Positions 6,846-12,896 of a stretch of 17,704 bases of DNA are shown here, one piece after another (position 1 is the stretch's first letter; each line of letters opens with the position of its first letter). The stretch spans positions 1 to 17,704 of the forward strand of contig JALQYS010000021.1 of the NCBI GenBank assembly GCA_023254015.1, given 5' to 3'. The notes below the pieces were generated by a model that was given only the letters and a program-made list of their open reading frames with translations, ran no database searches and was not told the DNA's origin. The position numbers were made by a program, and so were the translations under genes. The DNA comes from Paracoccaceae bacterium. Lineage in GTDB: Bacteria > Pseudomonadota > Alphaproteobacteria > Rhodobacterales > Rhodobacteraceae.

Positions 6846-7834
6846 TGCGCCCGCCCGCCTTTTGGCAGTATCCGCCCGACCGTCCCGGCCTTGTGGCGCG
6901 GCTTTTGTCGCCGCTTGGTCGGCTTTATGCCGCTGCGACCGCCCGCCGCTTGGCCGGGCAGGGCTATGGCGCGGCGGTTCCGGTCATCTGCATCGGCAAT
7001 CTGAACGTGGGCGGCACCGGCAAGACGCCCACCGCGATTGCCCTTGTCGAACGGCTGATCGCACGGGGCCGCAAGGTGCAGGTTGTCAGCCGTGGCTATG
7101 GCGGCCGTCTGACTGGCCCGGTGCAGGTGGATGTGCTGCGGCACCGCGCCACCGATGTGGGGGACGAGCCGCTTCTCCTGGCCGCCTTCACCCCGACATG
7201 GGTCGCCCGCGACCGTGCCGCAGGCGTGCGCGCGGCCGAGGCGGCAGGGGCCGAGGTCATCTTGCTGGACGACGGGTTCCAGAACCCTGCTGTCTGGAAA
7301 TCGCTGTCGCTGATCGTGGTCGATGCCGAACAGGGCTTTGGCAATGGGCGCTGCCTGCCCGCCGGTCCCTTGCGCGAACCCGTGGCGGTGGGGCTGGCCC
7401 GCGCCGACATGGTGCTGACCATCGGCCCGCCCGAGGCGCAAGCGGCTTTTTCGGCTGGCTGGGGCAGGGCGGTTTTGCTGCCGCGCCTGACCGCGCATCT
7501 TCAGCCGGTCGAAATGGGCATCGACTGGCGGGCCGAGCGCGTGATCGCCTTTGCCGGGATCGGCCGGCCGGAAAAGTTCTTTGCCACCCTGCGCGGTCTG
7601 GGCGCGCAGATTCTGCGGACCGAGGCACTGGACGATCATCAGCCGCTGTCCGACACCCTGATCCGCCGGCTTGAGGCCGAGGCGCTGCTGACGGGCGCCC
7701 AGCTGGTGACCACCGAAAAGGACGCCGCCCGACTGCCGCCCGCCTTCCGTTCCTCCGTCCTGTCGCTGCCGGTGCGGTTGCGGCTGGAGGATTGGACGGC
7801 GCTGGATCAGGCGTTTGATCGGCTGGGGCTTTAG
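6845..7834 (+). CDS. lpxK: Tetraacyldisaccharide 4'-kinase (lipid A 4'-kinase)
   Basis: 329 residues. The start is the ATG at 6845, which shares its A with the stop codon of the WaaA-like gene (TGATG), so translation is probably coupled; the longer open frame further upstream is a shadow. LpxK phosphorylates the 4' position of the tetraacyl disaccharide to give lipid IVA at the cytoplasmic face of the inner membrane. Visible are the P-loop NVGGTGKTP (54-62), SRGYGG (82-87), DDGFQNP (142-148) with the acidic dyad D142/D143, the GNGRCLPAGPLREP block, and TTEKDAARLP near the C-terminus. Canonical LpxK has DDG-F/L-QH; here the His is Asn. The stop codon overlaps that of the convergent GFA gene. 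Confidence 0.95.
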   Translation: MRPPAFWQYPPDRPGLVARLLSPLGRLYAAATARRLAGQGYGAAVPVICIGNLNVGGTGKTPTAIALVERLIARGRKVQVVSRGYGGRLTGPVQVDVLRHRATDVGDEPLLLAAFTPTWVARDRAAGVRAAEAAGAEVILLDDGFQNPAVWKSLSLIVVDAEQGFGNGRCLPAGPLREPVAVGLARADMVLTIGPPEAQAAFSAGWGRAVLLPRLTAHLQPVEMGIDWRAERVIAFAGIGRPEKFFATLRGLGAQILRTEALDDHQPLSDTLIRRLEAEALLTGAQLVTTEKDAARLPPAFRSSVLSLPVRLRLEDWTALDQAFDRLGL

Positions 7835-8604
7835 CCGCCCGCGCCTGCAGGGTACTGCGGCAGGCCGTCGGTCAGATCATGGTAGTCGCCCTTTTCCGCC
7901 ACGTAGACATGCCGGGCCAGATGGCCGCCGGTCGGATTATCGACCGCCGCCGCCGCCAACTGGAAACCGCCTGCGGCGTCCTGAACATAAAGCTTTGATC
8001 CGCAGGTCGGGCAGAAACCGCGCCGGTTTCCCATGCTGTCCTTGTATCCGTCAACCTGCCGAGCATGCCAGGTGATCGCCTCGGGCGTCACCGGAAAGCT
8101 GGCCGCGTAATGGCCCGAAGTCTTGCGGCAGGCGTGACAATGGCAGGCGGTGACGGCCCCCATCGGGCCGGGCATGGTAAAGCGGTTTGCCCTGCACAGG
8201 CAGCTCCCCTGCAACAGAGGCACGAGGGGCCCCGCGTTGGGCAGGGCGCTGCCAGCGGGGCTGTAGTAATCACCCGCATCCTCGTTATGCCAGCTTTCCC
8301 CGACATGCAGGCCGGTTTCGCCATCAAACGCCCCACCCGCGATGGAAATGCGGTCCTCGCCCACCGGTTGCCAGAACAGGAACGCCCCGCATCCGCCGCA
8401 AAACCCGCGCCGGGCCTTGTCCGAGGCGTCATACCACCGCAGGCCCTCGGCACGGATCAGGCGGAAATCCTTGTGCCAGGCAAAGGTCGCGGCCCAGAAA
8501 TGGCCCGACTGTTTGCGGCACTGGCTGCAATGGCAGGCGATCACATGGCGGTCTGGCACGGCCTCGAATGCCACCAGGCCGCAAAGACAGGATCCGTGCA
8601 TCAT
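7831..8604 (-). CDS. Tandem double GFA-domain (CENP-V/GFA) zinc protein
   Basis: 257 residues holding two complete GFA domains. Domain 1 has Cys 6/8 (GSCLCG), 24/26/29 (CHCSQCRKQSGH) and 69/72 (CGGC). Domain 2 has Cys 135/137 (GSCLCR), 154/156/159 (CHCHACRKTSGH) and 198/201 (CPTC). All seven family cysteines are in each copy, offset by 129-130 residues. Single-domain GFA proteins bind two zinc ions; the founding member was described as a glutathione-dependent formaldehyde-activating enzyme, and that activity is disputed, so function here is open. The start ATG at 8604 overlaps the previous gene's stop (ATGA); ATG 8601 follows directly. It is last in an operon after the gamma-glutamyltransferase-like and fRMsr genes. 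Its stop codon overlaps lpxK's (TTAG at 7831-7834). Confidence 0.9.
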   Translation of the reverse strand: MMHGSCLCGLVAFEAVPDRHVIACHCSQCRKQSGHFWAATFAWHKDFRLIRAEGLRWYDASDKARRGFCGGCGAFLFWQPVGEDRISIAGGAFDGETGLHVGESWHNEDAGDYYSPAGSALPNAGPLVPLLQGSCLCRANRFTMPGPMGAVTACHCHACRKTSGHYAASFPVTPEAITWHARQVDGYKDSMGNRRGFCPTCGSKLYVQDAAGGFQLAAAAVDNPTGGHLARHVYVAEKGDYHDLTDGLPQYPAGAGG

Positions 8605-9053
8605 TCTGCCTTTTCAAAGACTTCGGCCAAAAGCGGCACGAGCCAGTCCTCGTCGGCCTGCCTAAAGGCGGCTGGCGTGTCGCTGTCGATGTCCAGCACG
8701 CCCAGAAGCCGGCCCGCGCCGTTCCAGACTGGCAGCACCAGCTCCGACCGGGTCGAGGAGGAGCAGGCGATATGGCCGGGAAAGGCATCGACATCAGGCA
8801 CGTTCTGCACTTGCCCCGTGCGCGCGCAAGCCCCGCAAACCCCCCGGGAAAACGGGATGACAAGGCAGCCGTGGCCGCCCTGATAGGGGCCGATCTTCAG
8901 CAGATCGGGCGCGACAACCCGGTAAAAGCCGGTCCAGTCGGCAAAGGGATGGGCGTGGTGGATTTCGCAGGCCAGCGTCGCCATCAGCGCCACCGTATCG
9001 GTTTCCCCATGGCAAAGCGCGCGGATGGTTTCGGTGACGGCCCTGTAATCCAT
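8601..9053 (-). CDS. msrC: Free methionine-(R)-sulfoxide reductase (GAF domain, fRMsr)
   Basis: 150 residues. The ATG at 9053 lies 2 bases after the stop of the preceding gene. The protein is a single GAF domain. The three cysteines of the fRMsr group are all present: C63 (GGHGC), C73 (GVCGA) and C97 (HIAC), at exactly the spacing of E. coli Cys84, 94 and 118 (a constant offset of 21). NVPDVDAFPGHIAC and LLGVLDIDS are also typical. The enzyme reduces free methionine-R-sulfoxide in the cytoplasm using thioredoxin-type reductant, repairing oxidised methionine. It is the middle gene of a tightly packed operon, overlapping the GFA gene by 4 bases. Confidence 0.93.
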   Translation of the reverse strand: MDYRAVTETIRALCHGETDTVALMATLACEIHHAHPFADWTGFYRVVAPDLLKIGPYQGGHGCLVIPFSRGVCGACARTGQVQNVPDVDAFPGHIACSSSTRSELVLPVWNGAGRLLGVLDIDSDTPAAFRQADEDWLVPLLAEVFEKAE

Positions 9054-9055
9054 GC

Positions 9056-10627
9056 TCAATACCCCAAAGCGCAACCATCCTTGCGCGGGTCAGAGGCCCC
9101 GACCAGCAGGCCATCCTGCCCTATCAGGATGGCCTGCCCGCCACCGATCGGCTCGTGCGCGACCGACACCTCATGCCCCATCGCCGCCAGTTCGGCCCGG
9201 ACCTTTTCTGAATAGCCGCGTTCAACCCCCATGCCCTCGGCCCCCGAAAAGCAGCGCGGCGCGTCGATGGCCTCCTGCGGGTCCAGCCCGTAATCGACCA
9301 TGTTGCTGACAAAACGGGCATGACCGCAGGGCTGATAGGCCCCGCCCATCACGCCAAAGGGCATGGTCACCCGGCCGTTCTGCTTCAACATGCCGGGGAT
9401 GATGGTGTGCATCGGCCGCTTGCCCGGCCCGGCCTCGTTCGGGTGGCCGCGTTCAAGAGTAAAGCCCGCGCCGCGGTTCTGGAAGTTGATCCCGAACTTG
9501 GTCGAGGCAAGGCCCGACCCAAAGCCCCAGAAGATCGAATAGATCAGGCTGACCGCCATCCGGTCGCGGTCAACGACGGTGATATAGATTGTATCCTTGT
9601 GCACCGCCTCTGTCAGGGGCTTGGCCGCGGCCAACGCGCGGTTCGGGTCGATCAGCGCGGCCAGCCGTGCCGCCGTTTCCGGGGCCAGCATGTGATCCAG
9701 CCGGCTGATCGGATCGGCGATGAATCGGTTGCGGGCGTCATAGGCCAGCTTGGCCGCCTCGGCCTCGATATGGGCGCGCCGGGTGCCGAAAGGCTCCATC
9801 GCGGCAAGGTCGAAATGCGACAGGATGTTCAGCATCAGGATGGCCGTCGCCCCCTGACCGTTCGGCGGGTGTTCATAAAGGTCGACACCCTTGTAGGGGC
9901 CGTGGATGGGCGTGGTGTAATCGGTTGTCACGGCCGCGAAATCGTCCAGCGTATGGCTGCCGCCCAAGGCCCGAAGCGACGACACCATGTCCTCGGCCAC
10001 CTCCCCTTCGTAGAAGCCATTGCGCCCCGCGCGGGCGATGCAGCGCAGCACTTCGGCCTGTGCCGGCGCGCGGAAGATCTGCCCGACCGTCGGAACCTTG
10101 CCCGCGATCAGGTAGTGGTCGCGCGCCGCGCCCTGCAGCGCCGGGGCGTCATCGGCCCAGTCGAAGGCGACGCGCGGGGCAACGGGCACCCCTTCCTCGG
10201 CATAGTGGATCGCGGGGGCCAGAACGCGGTCCAGCCCCAGTTTGCCATGGTCCTGCGACAGGCGGCAGAAGGCATCGATCGCGGCGGGCAGGGTGACAGG
10301 CTCGATCCCGCGGATCGGCACCGTCTGATGGCCCTTGGCGCGCATCGCCTCGGCGTCATAACCGGCAGGCGACCGACCCGAGCCGTTCAGGCCAAGAATC
10401 TCTTCCGACCCGGCCGGTTTCAGCAGAACAAAGCAATCCCCGCCGATGCCGCACATCTGCGGCTCGGCAATGCCCAGAACGAAAGCCCCGGCAAGCGCCG
10501 CATCCACCGCATTGCCCCCGGCCTGCAGGGTGTCGATCGCAACCTTGGCCGCCAGCGGGTGCGACGTGGCGCAGACGCCATTGGTGGCAAAGACCGCCGA
10601 GCGGCCGGGAAGATGGAAATCGCGCAT
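9056..10627 (-). CDS. Gamma-glutamyltransferase-like Ntn hydrolase
   Basis: 523 residues. The ATG at 10627 has GGAGGG seven bases upstream; an in-frame ATG at 10678 is less likely. GGT-fold proteins cut themselves before a threonine that becomes the nucleophile of the small subunit. The candidate is T346 in KDTIYITVVD, matching the position of E. coli T391; the canonical TTH is here TIY. Other family blocks are NGVCATSHPLA near the N-terminus, GGNAVDAALA, CGIGGDCF, FGSG after the nucleophile, GKRPMHTIIP and PIGGGQAI. No signal peptide is seen, so the protein is cytoplasmic, unlike periplasmic GGT. The altered motif and QNRGAGF resemble YwrD/oxamate-amidohydrolase-like relatives, so the substrate may not be glutathione. 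It is the first gene of the operon, and its ribosome binding site sits in a hairpin. Confidence 0.88.
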   Translation of the reverse strand: MRDFHLPGRSAVFATNGVCATSHPLAAKVAIDTLQAGGNAVDAALAGAFVLGIAEPQMCGIGGDCFVLLKPAGSEEILGLNGSGRSPAGYDAEAMRAKGHQTVPIRGIEPVTLPAAIDAFCRLSQDHGKLGLDRVLAPAIHYAEEGVPVAPRVAFDWADDAPALQGAARDHYLIAGKVPTVGQIFRAPAQAEVLRCIARAGRNGFYEGEVAEDMVSSLRALGGSHTLDDFAAVTTDYTTPIHGPYKGVDLYEHPPNGQGATAILMLNILSHFDLAAMEPFGTRRAHIEAEAAKLAYDARNRFIADPISRLDHMLAPETAARLAALIDPNRALAAAKPLTEAVHKDTIYITVVDRDRMAVSLIYSIFWGFGSGLASTKFGINFQNRGAGFTLERGHPNEAGPGKRPMHTIIPGMLKQNGRVTMPFGVMGGAYQPCGHARFVSNMVDYGLDPQEAIDAPRCFSGAEGMGVERGYSEKVRAELAAMGHEVSVAHEPIGGGQAILIGQDGLLVGASDPRKDGCALGY

Positions 10628-10633
10628 AAAGAA

Positions 10634-10662
10634 GCCCTCCGAAGCTGTCAGCCTAGGAGGGC
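10634..10662 (-). promoter_or_regulatory. Hairpin that contains the Shine-Dalgarno of the GGT-like gene, followed by a U-rich run
   Basis: On the minus strand GCCCTCC (10662-10656) pairs perfectly with GGAGGGC (10640-10634). An inner helix AGGCU/AGCUU (A-U, G-U, G-C, C-G, U-A, loop GAC) is separated from it by one mismatch. The 3' arm contains the whole GGAGGG that serves as ribosome binding site for the ATG at 10627, and the arm is followed by TTCTTT and the start codon. The structure could hide the ribosome binding site (thermosensor, ligand- or protein-controlled switch) or, because a U-rich run follows, act as a transcription attenuator. That the arms pair is read from the sequence; the regulatory role is inference. 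Confidence 0.55.
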
Positions 10663-10713
10663 ATCCGGCATTTGCCAAGGCCGGGTTGCGGTCTGGCCGA
10701 TGATGAAGTGCCC

Positions 10714-10754
10714 CGGCGCGGCGAACTGGGTGGGGGCTTTGATCCGCCGCGCCG
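10714..10754. repeat. 10-bp perfect inverted repeat with 21-base spacer in the GGT-like leader region
   Basis: CGGCGCGGCG (10714-10723) and CGCCGCGCCG (10745-10754) are perfectly complementary. The region lies between the RsbW-like gene stop (10865) and the GGT-like start (10627). It could be the terminator stem of the upstream operon, an antiterminator-type structure working with the 10634-10662 hairpin, or an operator. No T-run follows on the minus strand. A TTGACG sequence on the minus strand at 10837-10832 could be a -35 element, with no convincing -10. The rest of this 237-base gap shows nothing else I can name. Confidence 0.35.
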
Positions 10755-10864
10755 AGGGAAGCTTTATGCAGCTACAGGTCTGTTATCGGCGCGATCCGGG
10801 GCGGTTTTAGGGGGAAATTTCGGCAATTCCGCGTCAACACCAGAAAAATGCAAACAGTCCGGGC

Positions 10865-11341
10865 CTAGTGGGGCAATTGTCTTGCGGGGAGCAGGAACGA
10901 CAGGTGGTTCACCCCGTTATCGCGCCGATAGCTCAGGTCTTGGGTCAGGCTGCGAATCAGGAACCATCCGAATCCGCCCTCCGGAAGGTCGGCGATTTCG
11001 GCAAGGTCGGCTTGCCGACCTGCGGGCAGATCAAGCCCCGGCATCGCCGCGCCCTGATCGCAGACCTCGCAGCGCAGATCAGCCCCTTCCCGTCGCAGGG
11101 TCACACAGACCCTGCCCGGAAAGGCGGCGTAGGCGTGTTCGACGACATTGTTCAGAACTTCGGCCAGGACGATCTCGAGGTTGCTGACCTGTTCGGGGGA
11201 GAGCGCCCGCCCGAGAGGGCCCGAGACCAGCGACTGCAATAGCTCGCGCACCGCTTCGGCCGTGCCGGGAATGATGCAACGGGTCTGGCCGGCGTTTGCC
11301 CCGGCTGGCGGTTCGGACGGCAAGGCCGCATCACCCCGCAT
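10865..11341 (-). CDS. RsbW/SpoIIAB-like anti-sigma ATPase (HATPase_c_2)
   Basis: 158 residues from ATG 11341, chosen because it overlaps the STAS gene stop by only 11 bases; ATGs at 11353 and 11368 are alternatives and none has a clear Shine-Dalgarno. GHKL-type ATP-binding boxes are visible: the N-box EVLNNVVEHAY, the G1-type CDQGAAMP, and the G2-type PEGGFGWFLIRSLTQDL, followed by NHLSFLLP. Members of this family bind a sigma factor or another partner and phosphorylate the cognate STAS protein on serine, in partner-switching control. The cognate STAS protein is encoded directly upstream. No PP2C phosphatase or sigma factor gene is nearby, so what it regulates is unknown. Confidence 0.87.
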   Translation of the reverse strand: MRGDAALPSEPPAGANAGQTRCIIPGTAEAVRELLQSLVSGPLGRALSPEQVSNLEIVLAEVLNNVVEHAYAAFPGRVCVTLRREGADLRCEVCDQGAAMPGLDLPAGRQADLAEIADLPEGGFGWFLIRSLTQDLSYRRDNGVNHLSFLLPARQLPH

Positions 11342-11669
11342 GCCGCAGGCCATCCGGCACGGCGTCATGGATGGTGAAGATGCTGTCCATTCGCGTCAGG
11401 CGGAACACTTTCTGAACCGTCGGCGTCAGGGCCGAAAGCTCCAGCGTGCGGTCGGGTTGCAGGGCCTTCAGAACGGCAACCACGGCCCCCAGGCCCGAAC
11501 TGTCAAGGAAAGCCACCTTGGACATGTCCAGCACCACGCGGGGGGCGGCGCTGTTGCGCGTCAGATCGCGCATCATGTCCTTGAACCGGATCGCCCCTGC
11601 CGCATCAATGCGATCCTGCAGGGCCCGGATGACAAGGATCCCCCCACTTTCCTGAGCATGAAGTTCCAT
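11331..11669 (-). CDS. STAS-domain anti-anti-sigma factor
   Basis: 112 residues, a single STAS domain of the usual size. The ATG at 11669 has AAAGGA about eight bases upstream. The phosphorylation loop FLDSSGLGA (54-62) contains S57/S58, matching the phosphoserine site of SpoIIAA/RsbV, and VVLDMSKV precedes it as the usual strand. In partner switching the unphosphorylated protein captures the kinase and frees its target. It overlaps the start of the RsbW-like gene by 11 bases, so the two are co-expressed. The 81-base gap upstream, up to the hspQ stop, holds a short inverted sequence (TTACC gaag GGTAA, about 11721-11734) but no convincing promoter. Confidence 0.92.
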   Translation of the reverse strand: MELHAQESGGILVIRALQDRIDAAGAIRFKDMMRDLTRNSAAPRVVLDMSKVAFLDSSGLGAVVAVLKALQPDRTLELSALTPTVQKVFRLTRMDSIFTIHDAVPDGLRHAG

Positions 11670-11750
11670 CCCGATTGTCCTTTCCCGACGATTGCTTTCG
11701 GTCAGGCTAGGCGCGACAGGTTACCGAAGGGTAAGCCCCGGAAGGGAAAA

Positions 11751-12077
11751 TCAATTCAATTGGAATTGAAGCGGATAGCGGCCATCCTCGAAGTCGCCGA
11801 AGAGGTCAGGCAGGTCAGGATGGCTGACCGGTTCGCCCGTGTCATCGGGCACAAGATTCTGTTCCGAGACATAGGCCACATAGTAGCTTTGGTCATTCTC
11901 GGCCAGAAGATGATAGAAGGGCTGGTCCTTGGCCGGGCGGACATCCTCGGGGATGGCGTCATACCAAGCCTCGGTGTTCGAGAACATCGCATCGACGTCG
12001 AACACCACGCCACGAAACGGATGCTTCCGATGACGCAGGACCTGCCCGATATGGTATTTGGCCGCGGTCTTCAGCAT
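11751..12077 (-). CDS. hspQ: Heat shock protein HspQ (YccV-like, hemimethylated-DNA-binding domain)
   Basis: 108 residues, close to the family's 105. The ATG at 12077 with AGAAGG seven bases upstream is chosen over upstream ATGs at 12098 and 12131. The YccV-like SH3-fold signature is clear: YHIGQVLRHRKHPFRGVVFDVD near the N-terminus (in part: GQVLRHRKHPFRGVV), then WYDAIPEDVRP, QPFYHLLAEN, YVAYVSEQNL and an acidic C-terminal tail. In enterobacteria HspQ is heat-induced and affects DnaA and Lon substrate turnover. A possible heat-shock promoter lies directly upstream. The last codons contain a TTCAATT-GG-AATTGAA palindrome on the plus strand (11755-11770). Confidence 0.92.
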   Translation of the reverse strand: MLKTAAKYHIGQVLRHRKHPFRGVVFDVDAMFSNTEAWYDAIPEDVRPAKDQPFYHLLAENDQSYYVAYVSEQNLVPDDTGEPVSHPDLPDLFGDFEDGRYPLQFQLN

Positions 12078-12094
12078 GGGCGAACCTTCTCTTT

Positions 12095-12121
12095 CCATGG
12101 TTACTAATCCCGGAAGGCAAG
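12095..12121 (-). promoter_or_regulatory. hspQ: Possible RpoH (sigma-32) promoter of hspQ
   Basis: On the minus strand CTTGCC (12121-12116) is followed after 15 bases by CCATGG (12100-12095), near the alphaproteobacterial heat-shock pattern CTTG then CCATnT. The -10 would end 17 bases before the hspQ start, giving a short leader that begins around the ribosome binding site. The fit is partial. The rest of the 231-base divergent gap (12078-12308) shows no other element I can support. Confidence 0.3.
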
Positions 12122-12308
12122 GCTTGTCCACTCCCCTGCCGCGCTGGGGGGGAAACAGTTTGTCGTGATTCGGTCGGGAATTGTGGCGAAAGTTGGCCGA
12201 AAACCGGGGGGCAGCTGACAGAAAACTGAAGGCAAGCGATGGCTTGGGGCATTTCCCTTGCCGCGCTTTTGGCCTATCCTGCCGTCAAAACAAGAACGTG
12301 AGGGGCAA

Positions 12309-12890
12309 ATGAGCAGAACTCTCCGTGCGTCGATCCTTGTCTTGCTTCTGGCCTCTTGCGGGGGCGGGGGCGATTACAAGGCGCCGCGCAATCTGGACGA
12401 TGCCTGCGCGATCCTCGCGCAGCGTCCTGCCTATTGGAAGGCGCTGAAGAAGACGGAACGCAAATGGGGCATCCCCGTGGCAGTCCAGATGGCGGCGATC
12501 TATCAGGAATCGAAATTCGTTGGCAACGCCCGCACCCCGCATCGCTTTGCGCTGGGGGTCATTCCGATGGGGCGGCAGTCCTCGGCTTATGGCTATAGCC
12601 AGGCGCTGGACGGCACATGGGAGGAATACCAGAACGAGGAAGGCGGCCGCCGGTCACGCCGCGACCGGATCGAGGATGCCACCGATTTCATGGGCTGGTA
12701 CATGCACAATTCGACCGAGCGTCTGGGCATCTCGAAGTCCGATGCCGAGGGCCAGTATCTGGCCTATCACGAAGGCCGCACCGGCTATGCCAACCAGTCC
12801 TACCTTGGCAAACCCTGGCTGGTCGAGGTTGCGGCCGCGGTTGGTGCGCGGGCGGTGATGTATGACAGCCAGCTGGCCTATTGCCGGTAG
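12309..12890 (+). CDS. Lipoprotein with lytic-transglycosylase (SLT)-like domain
   Basis: 193 residues from ATG 12309, preceded by GAGGGG three bases upstream; this start gives a compact signal peptide. The lipobox is LLASC with the lipidated cysteine at 17, followed by a glycine run. The rest resembles a transglycosylase SLT fold: IPVAVQMAAIYQESKF with the candidate catalytic glutamate at E67, then AYGYSQALDGTWEEY (93-107) like the GLMQ region, and FMGWYMHNSTERLGI. Such enzymes cut the peptidoglycan glycan strand. The protein would be anchored to the outer membrane, since the residue after the cysteine is Gly rather than Asp. The gene ends 6 bases from lolA, which runs towards it. Confidence 0.82.
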   Translation: MSRTLRASILVLLLASCGGGGDYKAPRNLDDACAILAQRPAYWKALKKTERKWGIPVAVQMAAIYQESKFVGNARTPHRFALGVIPMGRQSSAYGYSQALDGTWEEYQNEEGGRRSRRDRIEDATDFMGWYMHNSTERLGISKSDAEGQYLAYHEGRTGYANQSYLGKPWLVEVAAAVGARAVMYDSQLAYCR

Positions 12891-12896
12891 GCCAGC

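Noticed and set aside
7843..7865. GCCTGC/GCAGGC inverted repeat just after lpxK as a terminator
   Set aside because: It lies inside the coding end of the GFA gene, has only six pairs and no T-run.
9320..10810. 496-residue open frame on the plus strand opposite the GGT-like gene
   Set aside because: The complement of a well-supported gene; its composition is Arg/Gly/His rich, with no family signature.
11755..11770. TTCAATT-GG-AATTGAA palindrome at the end of hspQ
   Set aside because: It falls in the last codons (encoding QFQL) and is AT-rich and short; I see no terminator run or repeat elsewhere, so it may be chance.
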